NCBI GenBank assembly: GCA_015056015.1
Contig: SVHD01000009.1
Coordinates: forward strand, 1 to 54,006
Direction: 5' to 3'
From: Clostridiales bacterium
GTDB taxonomy: Bacteria > Bacillota > Clostridia > Christensenellales > Aristaeellaceae
Length of the DNA stretch: 54,006 nt
This document shows, one piece after another, positions 31,276-39,229 of this stretch (within the stretch, counting starts at the first letter, position 1; each line of letters opens with the position of its first letter). The position numbers were made by a program, and so were the translations under genes. Under the pieces are notes generated by a model. That model was given only the letters and a program-made list of their open reading frames with translations, was not told where the DNA came from and made no database searches.

Positions 31276-32215
31276 AATTTTATTGGTTGCTATGCTGGTA
31301 TTCTCTCTGCTGATTCCCGCCTCCTTGGCGGAAAGCACCCCCGTTGTCCGGGTAGGCGGCCTGAACGGCCCCACCGGCATGGCCCTGGCCCATATCATGA
31401 CCGAAAATGACGGCACCTATGAATTCACCATGGCCGGCGCCCCCACCGAACTGACCGCCCAGATTATTGCGGGCAATGTGGATATCGCGGCTGTGCCCAT
31501 CAATCTGGGTTCCGTGCTGTATAACAAGACCCAGGGCGGCGTGAAGGGCCTGTCCCTGATCACCCGCGGCATGCTGTATGTGCTGGAACGGGGCGACAGC
31601 ATCAAGACCGTAGCCGATCTGGAAGGCAAGAATATCGTGGCTGCCGGCCAGGGCTCCACCCCTGAATATGTGACCAATTATATCCTGGAGGCCAACAATG
31701 TAAAGGCCAATGTGGAATTCAAGAGCGAGCATGCGGAAGTGACCACCCTGGCCCTCAACGGCATGGCGGATATCGTGCTGGTTCCCGAACCCCACGTCAC
31801 CAACCTGATGATGAAGGATCCCTCCTTCCGGGTAGCCCTGGATATCACCGAAGAATTCGCCGCCGCTGCCAAGAAGAATGGCTATGACAATGCCCAGCTT
31901 TCCATGAGCGTGGTGATCGTGCGCACCGAATTCTATAACGATCATCCCGAACTGGTGGCTGAATTCCTGAAGGATCTTTCCGCCTCCATCACCTTCGCCA
32001 ACGAAAATGTGGCTCAGGCCGCCCAGGAAATTGCCCAGCATGGCATCATCGCCAATGCCAAGGTTGCCGAAAAAGCGCTGCCCTCCTGCGCGCTGGTTTA
32101 TATCGCCGGGGAAGATATGCAGGCCCAGGCTGCGCCCCTGTATGAAATCCTCCATGCCGCCAACCCCGCCTCCGTGGGCGGCAAGGTGCCCGGCGAAGAT
32201 TTCTACGCCAAATAA
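31259..32215 (+). CDS. NMT1/SsuA-like ABC substrate-binding protein (orphan)
   Basis: This 318-residue protein starts at an ATG preceded by AGGAAGG, overlapping the regulator gene. Residues 1-25 are a signal peptide ending SLA before Glu, again with no lipobox cysteine. The mature protein has the NMT1/ThiY/SsuA type of periplasmic-binding fold: VRVGGLNGPTGMALAHIM, then DIAAVPINLGSVLYNK and LEGKNIVAAGQGSTPEYVTNYIL. Relatives bind pyrimidine precursors of thiamin, sulfonates, nitrate or aromatic acids. No permease or ATPase follows; a strong terminator closes the unit. Coupling to a hydrogenase-linked regulator is unusual. Confidence 0.92.
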   Translation: MKKMAKILLVAMLVFSLLIPASLAESTPVVRVGGLNGPTGMALAHIMTENDGTYEFTMAGAPTELTAQIIAGNVDIAAVPINLGSVLYNKTQGGVKGLSLITRGMLYVLERGDSIKTVADLEGKNIVAAGQGSTPEYVTNYILEANNVKANVEFKSEHAEVTTLALNGMADIVLVPEPHVTNLMMKDPSFRVALDITEEFAAAAKKNGYDNAQLSMSVVIVRTEFYNDHPELVAEFLKDLSASITFANENVAQAAQEIAQHGIIANAKVAEKALPSCALVYIAGEDMQAQAAPLYEILHAANPASVGGKVPGEDFYAK

Positions 32216-32237
32216 AATATCCGTAAAACAATTCCGG

Positions 32238-32270
32238 GGCTGCCATGCAATTGCATGGCAGCCTTTTTTT
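32238..32270 (+). terminator. Intrinsic terminator after the NMT1-like gene
   Basis: A perfect 13-bp palindromic stem beginning GGCTGCCATGCAA is followed by seven Ts. Confidence 0.9.
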
Positions 32271-32306
32271 CGCCCTTTTTCTGCCATATCTGTCAGCGCG
32301 CGGGGA

Positions 32307-32335
32307 TTGCAATTTTGCCCAATTTGTGGGATAAT
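32307..32335 (+). promoter_or_regulatory. Promoter of the GT4 gene
   Basis: TTGCAA (32307-32312), 17 nt and GATAAT (32330-32335). Confidence 0.65.
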
Positions 32336-32355
32336 ACCAATGAGGAGGTATTCAT

Positions 32356-33543
32356 ATGCTGCGAATTGGTCAATTTACTGATACTTTCCTGCCAGTTGTT
32401 GACGGTGTAGGGCGGGTCGCTTTGGCATACGCAGAAACACTTTGCCGCATGGGAAATCAGGTGACGGTGGTCACGCCCATGTACGATACAGGATACCGCG
32501 GGGGCTTCCCCTTTGAATTGGTGGATTTCCAGGGAATGAGCCTGCCGGGCATGAAGCAATATAAAACGGGCGAAGCGCCCATGGACGCCCATTATCGCCA
32601 GCGGATGCGCATGATTCCCCTGGATATTGTGCACGCGCACAGCCCCTTTATGTCCGGATCGGAAGCGCTGCGGCTGGCCGTGCAGCGGAAATTGCCCCTG
32701 GTCGCCACCTTCCATTCCAAATACTATGATGATTTCCTCAAAACCACCAAATCCGAAACCCTGGCCAAGGTGGGCGTAAAATTCGTGGTGGATTTTTACG
32801 AGCGCTGCGATGAAGTATGGGCCGTAGGCCAGGCCACGGCAGATGTATTGCATGAATATGGCTTTGAAGGGGAAATCCAGGTGATGCCCAACGGCGTTAC
32901 CCTGCGTACCGCAGAAAAATCCGCCATTGAAGAAGTGGAGCGCCGCTGGGGATTAAAGCATGATCCCATGGTGCTCTTCGTTGGGCAGATGAACTGGAAA
33001 AAGAATATTCTTTCCGTTCTGGAGGCCTGCGCCCAATTGCGCCGGGAAGGGCAGAAATTCCAGCTGGTGCTGGCAGGCCAGGGCCCCGATCTGCGGGAAA
33101 TTGAAAAGAAAATCTATGATCTGGATATTGCATCCTGCACCCATCTTGCCGGGCATATTACCGATGCCCATCTGCTGGACGCCCTCTACAGCCGGGCATC
33201 CGTCTTTGCTTTCCCTTCCCTTTATGATAACGCCCCCATGGTGGTGCGGGAAGCAGCGGTCATGGGCACGCCCTCCATTATGGTGCGGGGCAGCAGCGCG
33301 GCGGAAATCATTCAGGATAGGGTAAACGGCTATCTTTGCGAGAATGACGCCGCCGATATCGCCCGGATCATCAAGAATATCCTGGCCGATCCCGCCGCCA
33401 ACCGGATCATCGGCGAAAAGGCCCGGGAAACCATTCCGGTTCCCTGGGAAAAGATTCTGGAAAAGGCCGTGGAGCGCTATGAGCGCCTGATCATCCTGGG
33501 AAGAGAAGGCAAGCTGAACCGGAAATTCCTGCGCATGATTTAA
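32356..33543 (+). CDS. Glycosyltransferase family 4
   Basis: This 395-residue GT-B protein starts at an ATG after GAGGAGG. The N-terminal donor-independent half begins RIGQFTDTFLPVVDGVGRVA, the glycine-rich start typical of GT4, and contains DIVHAHSPF. The C-terminal half has VLFVGQMNWKKN, LVLAGQGPD and the EX7E-like region FPSLYDNAPMVVREAAVMGTPSI, where the first acidic residue is Asp. Relatives transfer glucose or other sugars to diacylglycerol or polysaccharide. No signal peptide or obvious membrane helix; it is probably a peripheral membrane enzyme. It is monocistronic with its own promoter and terminator. The acceptor is unknown. Confidence 0.93.
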   Translation: MLRIGQFTDTFLPVVDGVGRVALAYAETLCRMGNQVTVVTPMYDTGYRGGFPFELVDFQGMSLPGMKQYKTGEAPMDAHYRQRMRMIPLDIVHAHSPFMSGSEALRLAVQRKLPLVATFHSKYYDDFLKTTKSETLAKVGVKFVVDFYERCDEVWAVGQATADVLHEYGFEGEIQVMPNGVTLRTAEKSAIEEVERRWGLKHDPMVLFVGQMNWKKNILSVLEACAQLRREGQKFQLVLAGQGPDLREIEKKIYDLDIASCTHLAGHITDAHLLDALYSRASVFAFPSLYDNAPMVVREAAVMGTPSIMVRGSSAAEIIQDRVNGYLCENDAADIARIIKNILADPAANRIIGEKARETIPVPWEKILEKAVERYERLIILGREGKLNRKFLRMI

Positions 33544-33575
33544 TGAAAACGGCAGGCAATATCCTGCCAAATGAT

Positions 33576-33611
33576 AAACGCCAGACTGTATATACAGCCC
33601 GGCGTTTTTTG
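33576..33611 (+). terminator. Intrinsic terminator after the GT4 gene
   Basis: AACGCC/GGCGTT arms enclose an inner CTGT/ACAG hairpin and are followed by TTTT. A second hairpin GGCAGG/CCTGCC precedes it at 33551-33568. Confidence 0.75.
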
Positions 33612-33637
33612 TTCCCCTTTTTATCAATATTGCATAT

Positions 33638-34108
33638 TCAATTGATTTTAAACAGCTTCATGTAGTAATCATACGCCGCTGCGCATTCTTCTATTGGCAG
33701 ATTTGTTCCTTTCACCAAATAATCAACGGCCGCTTCTTTCGTTCCGCATTGCTTTAAGATTGTTGTCACCTCTGCTATTTTATTCAATGCATGATCAAAT
33801 TCCGCAAAAGAAATGCTTTTATCACTGAATTGATATAGCTTATACTTCAGCATTTTCATTAAGTTTTCGTCTGCAATTTTTTGATAATCTTCATTCTTAA
33901 TCTTTTGAGCTGCAAACAATTCGTTGATCGTTATCCCCAATATATCACATAAAGGCTCGTACAGAGATGCGTCAGGCAGGCAGATTCCATTTTCCCATTT
34001 TGAAACAGATTTGTTGGTTGTATTCAGCATTTCTGCCAGTTGATTCTGCGTCATATTTTTATTCTTCCGGCATGCTGCAATAAACTTTCCGATTTCTATT
34101 TGATTCAT
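33638..34108 (-). CDS. XRE-family helix-turn-helix regulator
   Basis: This 156-residue protein has a Cro/C1-type helix-turn-helix at residues 5-65 (IGKFIAACRKNKNMTQNQLAEMLNTTNKSVSKWENG). A C-terminal helical region (residues 70-156) of unknown role follows. Its codons are clearly more AT-rich than those of the flanking genes, suggesting acquisition. The ribosome binding site is weak (AAGGGA about 10 nt upstream). No target gene is adjacent; a GT4 gene converges on it and an AraC gene lies upstream on the same strand. Confidence 0.88.
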   Translation of the reverse strand: MNQIEIGKFIAACRKNKNMTQNQLAEMLNTTNKSVSKWENGICLPDASLYEPLCDILGITINELFAAQKIKNEDYQKIADENLMKMLKYKLYQFSDKSISFAEFDHALNKIAEVTTILKQCGTKEAAVDYLVKGTNLPIEECAAAYDYYMKLFKIN

Positions 34109-34187
34109 CCGATCACGTCCCTTCGGGATATAAGGATAACCCTATATCATGAGGAAATACACCCATCAAAAGTAGAATAGCGCCCTT

Positions 34188-34982
34188 CTATTTCCCCTGG
34201 TTGCTTTGGGCATAGGCCCGAGGGGATACGCCCTGGGCCTGCTTGAAAAAGCGGCTGAAGGCATAAATCGTTTCAAATCCCAGGGACTCGGCAATTTCGC
34301 CCACGCTGTTTTCCGTGGAGCGCAGCATATCGCAGGCTGCCTTCACCAGCAATTGATTTTTCATTTCCACCGGGGATTGGCCCATTTCTGCCTGGAAAAG
34401 CCGCCGCAGCTGGGATTGGCTCAGATAGCAGATTTCCGCCAGATGCGCGATGGAGATTTTCTCCCGGTAATGGCGGCGGATATAGGATACCGCCGGCTGG
34501 ATTTTCTTCCGGGCCGTATTGGCCGCAGGCTGTATCTGGTTATCCGCAAAAAAGGAAAGCAGATGAAACAGATGCCCCGTCACCAGAAAGGATGCGCCGC
34601 CGTGATGCAGCAGCATTTCCCGCAGGATTTTTTCCATTTGCTCTCCATCACCGTTCGTAATCGCCACGGGGCGATTTCCAAAGGCAACGGGCGTGCCGTC
34701 CCGGAAAAAATCCATTTCGCATTGCAGGCATTCTGCATCCGCAGACAGCACCTGATAGGTATACTCCGCATACCGGGGAAGATACACCAGGCTGCCCTCC
34801 CCCGCCAGCAGACTTTCATTCCCAAAGCGATAGCAGTATTGGCCCTTGAGAATATACAAAAAGGAGCTGTGCCGCCGATTCGTCACAGATAATTTATGAA
34901 TTCTGGGCACATAGGCCATGACCGTATGGCATACCGCCGTCAATTCACCGGCCCTGATTTCCTGGAATACGTTTTTTTCCAT
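34188..34982 (-). CDS. AraC family transcriptional regulator with cupin-like sensor
   Basis: The ATG at 34982 with GGAGG just upstream gives 264 residues; the frame is open further upstream through a terminator and into the neighbouring gene, which is not coding for this protein. Residues 1-150 have the AraC-type cupin pattern (YILKGQYCYRFGNESLLAGEGSLVYLPRYAEY). Residues 168-260 are the double helix-turn-helix (IAHLAEICYLSQSQLRRLFQAEMGQSP, VGEIAESLGFETIYAFSRFFKQAQGVSPRAYA). It likely senses a sugar and controls glycan genes elsewhere. Confidence 0.92.
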   Translation of the reverse strand: MEKNVFQEIRAGELTAVCHTVMAYVPRIHKLSVTNRRHSSFLYILKGQYCYRFGNESLLAGEGSLVYLPRYAEYTYQVLSADAECLQCEMDFFRDGTPVAFGNRPVAITNGDGEQMEKILREMLLHHGGASFLVTGHLFHLLSFFADNQIQPAANTARKKIQPAVSYIRRHYREKISIAHLAEICYLSQSQLRRLFQAEMGQSPVEMKNQLLVKAACDMLRSTENSVGEIAESLGFETIYAFSRFFKQAQGVSPRAYAQSNQGK

Positions 34983-34999
34983 ATTCCTCCGCCTTTCCG

Positions 35000-35032
35000 A
35001 AAAAGGCGGATGCTTTTTCCCAAGCATCCGCC
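35000..35032 (-). terminator. Terminator of the polysaccharide deacetylase gene
   Basis: On the minus strand GGCGGATGCTT and AAGCATCCGCC arms are followed by TTTTT. Confidence 0.85.
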
Positions 35033-35043
35033 GATATACGCAT

Positions 35044-36366
35044 TTATTTCCGTTTGGCCTCTTCTTCGCAGCTGATATAAACGGTATCGGGCAGCAATTC
35101 CACCCCATAATAATCGAATAATTCATCCACGGTGACGCACAGATAGCCTCTCGCCTCCAATTCAGGCAAAATGATCTGGGTATATTCCCAGGCACGGCTA
35201 TTCAGATCATGCATCAGCACCACGGCCCCATCCTGGGCATTATTGATCACCGCCGCCGCGATGGAATTGACCTTGCTGCTGCCGGCGTCCCCGGAAATCA
35301 CGCTCCACTGAATCAGGGGCAGGCCCACCTTGCTGTTGATAAAGCGCTGATATTTCCCGCCGGGGGCGCGCATATAGGTGGCCTTCGTGCCAATGATGGC
35401 ATTCAGATCCCGATCCATCTTCTGCCGCCAGGCGGCTACCTTTTCCACCGTATGCCCTTCATACACATGATCGTAATTATGGCTTTCCACGGCATAGCCC
35501 GCATCATGCTCCCGGCAGATTACGTCATGATTCTTGGCGTTATTCTTGCCCACGATGAAGAAGGTGGCATTGGCGCCGTAAAGACGCAATTGCTCCACCA
35601 CATTCATGGATGCGCCCCGGGCGCCGCCGTCATCATAGGTCAGGGCGATCAGCTTATAATCCCGGCAATCGGTGTTTTCCCGCGCTTCCTCCGTCATGTA
35701 TTCCCGAATTTTGGAATAATACAGTTTCACATGCATCAGCGTCTGCTTGCCGGGATACAGGCTGGCAGCAGGAAAATGCAGCGCCAGCTTGGCAGGGGTC
35801 AGGGTAAAGCCTGCTTTTTCCAGGGCTTCCCGGGTGCAAAGGGCATTCAGGGCCTCTTCGTCCGGGGCGATGCCGTCAAAATAGGCGGTGAGCTGCTCCC
35901 GGACGGCATTTTCAATCATTTCCCAGGCCGGGCTGTCCGCGGCAAACAGATCGGTCAGGGAAAGACGCCTGCCCGTTTCCATATCATAGCTGCGGGCGTC
36001 CATGGCCACATAAATCTGCTCCCGTTCATAGGCCACCCTGGCGATGGTCAGAAAGCTCATCCATTTTGATCCGGTGCGGAAAACGGTGGCGCCCACGTCC
36101 AGATAGGCAGGCATCAGATCAATTTTGCCCGTGGGCAGATGATTTCTTCCCTCCGCCGTCATCTGATCAATCAGGGCGCGCATTTCCTGATTCACCGTTT
36201 CATTCCGGGTGGTGGGATAGGTGGATTGCACATACACTTCATCCCGCACATATTCCCGGGAAGTGGGCTTCTGGGAAAATTTCAGCAGCTGGGGAATTTC
36301 TGCGGCCTGGGCGGCGGGCATCAGCATCAGAAAAATCAGAAGCAGCGCCAGCATTCTTTTCATCAT
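35044..36366 (-). CDS. Exported polysaccharide deacetylase with N-terminal DUF3298-like domain
   Basis: Start ATG 36366 (MMKRML; ATG 36363 is equally possible) gives 440 residues. A signal peptide occupies residues 1-21 (ending AQA). Residues 30-235 resemble the DUF3298/RsiV-like domain found beside NodB domains in clostridial proteins. The NodB domain has LTYDDGG (normally TFDDGP), the zinc-binding His pair SHNYDH, RAPGGKYQRF and LMHDL, so the metal site appears complete. The enzyme would deacetylate peptidoglycan or another N-acetylated glycan outside the membrane. No lipobox. Terminators flank both ends. Confidence 0.92.
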   Translation of the reverse strand: MMKRMLALLLIFLMLMPAAQAAEIPQLLKFSQKPTSREYVRDEVYVQSTYPTTRNETVNQEMRALIDQMTAEGRNHLPTGKIDLMPAYLDVGATVFRTGSKWMSFLTIARVAYEREQIYVAMDARSYDMETGRRLSLTDLFAADSPAWEMIENAVREQLTAYFDGIAPDEEALNALCTREALEKAGFTLTPAKLALHFPAASLYPGKQTLMHVKLYYSKIREYMTEEARENTDCRDYKLIALTYDDGGARGASMNVVEQLRLYGANATFFIVGKNNAKNHDVICREHDAGYAVESHNYDHVYEGHTVEKVAAWRQKMDRDLNAIIGTKATYMRAPGGKYQRFINSKVGLPLIQWSVISGDAGSSKVNSIAAAVINNAQDGAVVLMHDLNSRAWEYTQIILPELEARGYLCVTVDELFDYYGVELLPDTVYISCEEEAKRK

Positions 36367-36391
36367 TATTTTTTCCTCTCCGAATTTTATG

Positions 36392-36439
36392 AAAAACAGC
36401 CGCAAGGAAAGGCAACTGCCCGCCCAACGGCTGTTTTTT
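36392..36439 (-). terminator. Terminator of the lipoprotein gene (bidirectional look)
   Basis: AAAACAGCCG and CGGCTGTTTT arms enclose a 28-nt loop, with T-runs on both strands. It lies between the lipoprotein gene and the deacetylase gene. Confidence 0.7.
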
Positions 36440-36465
36440 GACCGCTGCCTGACGGCAGGGGAGAA

Positions 36466-37248
36466 TTATTGGATTTGCTGCAGGGTATCCCGGAAATGGG
36501 AAACCACATTCATATAGCTTTCGTTGAACCAGCCGGGGGCCGCCATATGCACGGTGATAATCTGGTTATTATCCAGCAGCGCCACCATCACCCGGCCGCG
36601 CACGATGGTGCCATCGTAATACTGGCCGCGGTAATTGGCATAATAGCCATCCTTCTTAAGCAGCGTTCTTTCCGCCAGATCGGTGGTGGTCCATTCGGTA
36701 TAATTATACTGGCCGATTTCCGCCAGCACGGCCTTGACCTCGGCCTTCACATCGGAAAGCTTGAAGCCGGAAGCCACGGGGGAAATCTTGATCGTCATGG
36801 TGGCATTGAAATTATCATAGGTCTGGGGATCGGTGAGCACCACGGTATCGGCGGCGGAGGTATCCACCACCCAGCCAACCGGCGCTTCAAAGCTGATCTT
36901 CAGGTTATCCACCGTGGCCAGGCCATAGCTGAAGGTCAGGCTGGGACGGGGCGTCGCCGTGGGCATATCGATAGGATCCAGAGGAATGGGGGTGGCGCCG
37001 GCATAGAGGGTATTGCCGTATTCATCATAGAGCGCGCCCGCCACATAGGTGTTTACATCCTCTTCCGCCATGGGATCATAATCCATTTCTTCCGTCTTGG
37101 CGGTAACCGGCACTTCGGTGGGCACCACCGTCAGGGGATCCTTCTGCACATTGGCGGATGCATTGGGGAAATTGGCCTCCTGCGCAGCGCAGCCCGCCAG
37201 AAGCATCGCCGCCAGCAGCAGGGATAAAAGCAGCATGGCTTTTTTCAT
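36466..37248 (-). CDS. Unknown lipoprotein
   Basis: This 260-residue protein starts at an ATG after AAGGAGG. The N-terminus MKKAMLLLSLLLAAMLLAGC is a clear lipoprotein signal with the acylated Cys at residue 20, so the organism uses the Lgt/LspA pathway. A Pro/Thr-rich linker (about residues 85-100, PTATPRPS) precedes a folded domain at residues 105-260. No family is recognised. The domain has a PsbP-like pattern (FEAPVGWVVDTS, then WFNESYMNVVSHFRDTLQ), a weak resemblance. The gene is monocistronic with its own promoter. Confidence 0.88.
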   Translation of the reverse strand: MKKAMLLLSLLLAAMLLAGCAAQEANFPNASANVQKDPLTVVPTEVPVTAKTEEMDYDPMAEEDVNTYVAGALYDEYGNTLYAGATPIPLDPIDMPTATPRPSLTFSYGLATVDNLKISFEAPVGWVVDTSAADTVVLTDPQTYDNFNATMTIKISPVASGFKLSDVKAEVKAVLAEIGQYNYTEWTTTDLAERTLLKKDGYYANYRGQYYDGTIVRGRVMVALLDNNQIITVHMAAPGWFNESYMNVVSHFRDTLQQIQ

Positions 37249-37321
37249 GGAAAGAAACCTCCTTGGCTGAATCGCATTTCCAGCAGGGGAAATGCGGAAA
37301 AATTCTCTGGGTGTTTATACT

Positions 37322-37350
37322 ATTGTAACAGTTTCTTCATCTATCGTCAA
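37322..37350 (-). promoter_or_regulatory. Promoter of the lipoprotein gene
   Basis: On the minus strand TTGACG (37345-37350), 17 nt and TACAAT (37322-37327). Confidence 0.65.
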
Positions 37351-37387
37351 GTATTTTAACACCGTTCCAGCCATGGAATGTATTTTT

Positions 37388-38392
37388 TTACAAAAGGCCG
37401 GAATACGCGCTGGTATCATCCAATTCCGCAGTGCCGTCGGCAATCTGCTGGGATCGGGTGCGGGGATGATAGAGCCGGCGATCCAGGGTCCAGATCTTTT
37501 CGCTGAAGGCGCCCACCGGCGTGCGGCGAAGCACGCCCTCCATTTCATTCATCTTGGCGTCCATATCATCCAGCAGATGCAGCATTTCCGCCTCGGCAAA
37601 CATGGGGGGCTTGGGGCTGCCATGATCGGCTTCCCCGTGATGGCTGATCACCATATGGCAAAGCAAAAGCACATATTCCCCTTCCACGCCTGCGCGCCTT
37701 GCCGCTTCCTTCACCTGGGAAACCCCATGCACCAGATGACCAAGCAGCTGGCCTTCCGCGGAATAATCCGCCACATTGCCCGCCTCATCGGAAAGGAATT
37801 CCATGGTTTTGCTCAGGTCATGGGCAATGCAGCCCGCCCGGAGCAAATCCCCATCCAGGAAGGGATACAGGGGCAGCAGCTTTTCCGCTGCGCGAAGCAC
37901 CCCCAGGGTATGATGCAAAAGGCCGCTGCGCTCCGCATGATGCACCCGCTGGGCCGCCGGATAATAGATCAGGCGATCGCCGCACATTTTGATCATTTCC
38001 CGCATAATTCCCTGCAGTTCCGGGGTCTTCATGCGGTCGATGGTGCGATTGATTTCCTGCAGCATGCTTTCCGGGCTTTCGGGGGCGCAGGGCATCAGCT
38101 GGGATACATCCACGTCATCCTCCGGGCCGGGATTGCGCAGCCGTTCAATGCGCATCTGCAGCCGGCCATTATATTCCTGCACCGTGCCGCGCACCTTGAT
38201 CACACTGCCCTGCCGGGGAGGCGGCACCGTGCCATCCCACATTTTGCAGTTGATATCCCCAGTGGTATCGCACAGGGTCATATCCAGATATTTTCCTCCG
38301 TTGGAGGAAGTGCGCTGCTCGCCGGAGCGCACCAATAAAAAGCCTTCAAATTTCGTGTCCCGGCTCAGGGACGCAACAGTCGGCTGCTGCAT
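37388..38392 (-). CDS. yhaM: 3'-5' exoribonuclease YhaM-type (OB fold plus HD domain)
   Basis: This 334-residue protein has an N-terminal OB-fold (residues 10-90, KYLDMTLCDTTGDINCKMWDG) and a C-terminal HD phosphohydrolase domain (residues 150-300). The metal ligands are visible: HHAERSGLLHHT, CIAHDLSKTMEF and CHMVISHHGE. YhaM trims RNA and single-stranded DNA from the 3' end in the cytoplasm. It is the last gene of a minus-strand group with a ferritin-like gene (15 nt upstream) and a DUF1858 gene, an unexpected combination that may reflect shared stress expression. Confidence 0.93.
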   Translation of the reverse strand: MQQPTVASLSRDTKFEGFLLVRSGEQRTSSNGGKYLDMTLCDTTGDINCKMWDGTVPPPRQGSVIKVRGTVQEYNGRLQMRIERLRNPGPEDDVDVSQLMPCAPESPESMLQEINRTIDRMKTPELQGIMREMIKMCGDRLIYYPAAQRVHHAERSGLLHHTLGVLRAAEKLLPLYPFLDGDLLRAGCIAHDLSKTMEFLSDEAGNVADYSAEGQLLGHLVHGVSQVKEAARRAGVEGEYVLLLCHMVISHHGEADHGSPKPPMFAEAEMLHLLDDMDAKMNEMEGVLRRTPVGAFSEKIWTLDRRLYHPRTRSQQIADGTAELDDTSAYSGLL

Positions 38393-38407
38393 GAATGATC
38401 CTCACTT

Positions 38408-38863
38408 TTATTGCTCTTCATTTTCCATGGTGCTGAATTTGGCGTAATGCTGCTTTTCCTCCAGCACGATGGCGGCAAACGCCTTGGAGGCGTCCCCATC
38501 CAGCTGGGCGGCAAAATCACCGTAGCGCTCAATGGCCGTTTTTTCCTCGGCCGCTGCATAGGCATACAGCGCCTTGGGCGATGCAAAAGCGCCCTTGCGC
38601 TGGGCCTCCATCAGCCCGCCGGAAAACAGCACCTCAGCCGCCTGGGCGGATAAAAGCTGCGCCTTTTCAAAGCCGGGGGCCTGAGCGCCCAGGGCCTCAA
38701 ACTGCTGCAGATGATTGCGCTCGTCGTGAAGAATAGCGCGGATGGCCTCCTGGCAGGGGCCATCCGCAAATACGACCAGCGCCCGTTCATACAGACGAAT
38801 GGCGCGCTTTTCCATTTCGCAGGCAATATACAGGGCTTCCCCTGCATTTTGAACATGCAGCAT
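38408..38863 (-). CDS. Ferritin-like domain protein (rubrerythrin-related)
   Basis: This 151-residue helical protein shows two repeated diiron-type helix pairs. The first half has EMEKRAIRLYERAL followed by ILHDERNHLQQFE; the second has AAAEEKTAIERYGDF followed by IVLEEKQHYAKF. These are the E...ExxH-like ligand patterns of the ferritin/rubrerythrin superfamily. There is no rubredoxin domain. It could reduce peroxide or bind iron in the cytoplasm. Its ATG overlaps the stop codon of the DUF1858 gene by one base (TAATG), so the two are translationally coupled. Confidence 0.85.
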   Translation of the reverse strand: MLHVQNAGEALYIACEMEKRAIRLYERALVVFADGPCQEAIRAILHDERNHLQQFEALGAQAPGFEKAQLLSAQAAEVLFSGGLMEAQRKGAFASPKALYAYAAAEEKTAIERYGDFAAQLDGDASKAFAAIVLEEKQHYAKFSTMENEEQ

Positions 38864-39072
38864 TATTCCGCAGTAGCCAGGAATTCGTTCAGCTGATGCA
38901 CCAGTTCATCCACATTGGCGCCATGCACGGCACAGGCGTCCGCCAGGGATTCAGCGGTGGCATGGGGGCAGCCCAGGCAATGCATACCAAATTCCATAAA
39001 GATGCGGGCGGTACCCCGATGAATGCGCAGCACTTCGCCGATGCTCATATCCTTGTTGACGGTATTTTCCAT
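38863..39072 (-). CDS. DUF1858 domain protein (small CxxC hybrid-cluster-associated type)
   Basis: This 69-residue protein is made of a single DUF1858 domain: MSIGEVLRIHRGTARIFMEFGMHCLGCPHATAESLADACAVHG. The CLGC pair is the family's conserved redox or metal site. Members occur alone or fused to ScdA/Ric iron-repair and hybrid-cluster proteins, so a role in redox or nitrosative stress is plausible. It is the first gene of the group with a ferritin-like protein and YhaM. The promoter at 39112-39140 is near consensus. Confidence 0.92.
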   Translation of the reverse strand: MENTVNKDMSIGEVLRIHRGTARIFMEFGMHCLGCPHATAESLADACAVHGANVDELVHQLNEFLATAE

Positions 39073-39111
39073 GATTCATAATCTCCTTTCAGGCATTCTC
39101 TGCCAAATATC

Positions 39112-39140
39112 ATCATACCTTTTTTCCCCCCGCTTGTCAA
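39112..39140 (-). promoter_or_regulatory. Promoter of the DUF1858-ferritin-yhaM operon
   Basis: On the minus strand a perfect TTGACA (39135-39140), 17 nt and TATGAT (39112-39117). Confidence 0.8.
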
Positions 39141-39181
39141 CGAGGAAATGTGGAAAATTCATCCTTCTTTTTCTCGGCTTT

Positions 39182-39215
39182 AAAAAAGCTCCCCCGGTTT
39201 TTATACCGGCGAAGC
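39182..39215 (-). terminator. Terminator of the GH127-type gene
   Basis: On the minus strand GCT/AGC outer and CCGGT/ACCGG inner arms are followed by TTTTTT. Confidence 0.65.
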
Positions 39216-39229
39216 CTGAAAATCCTGCG

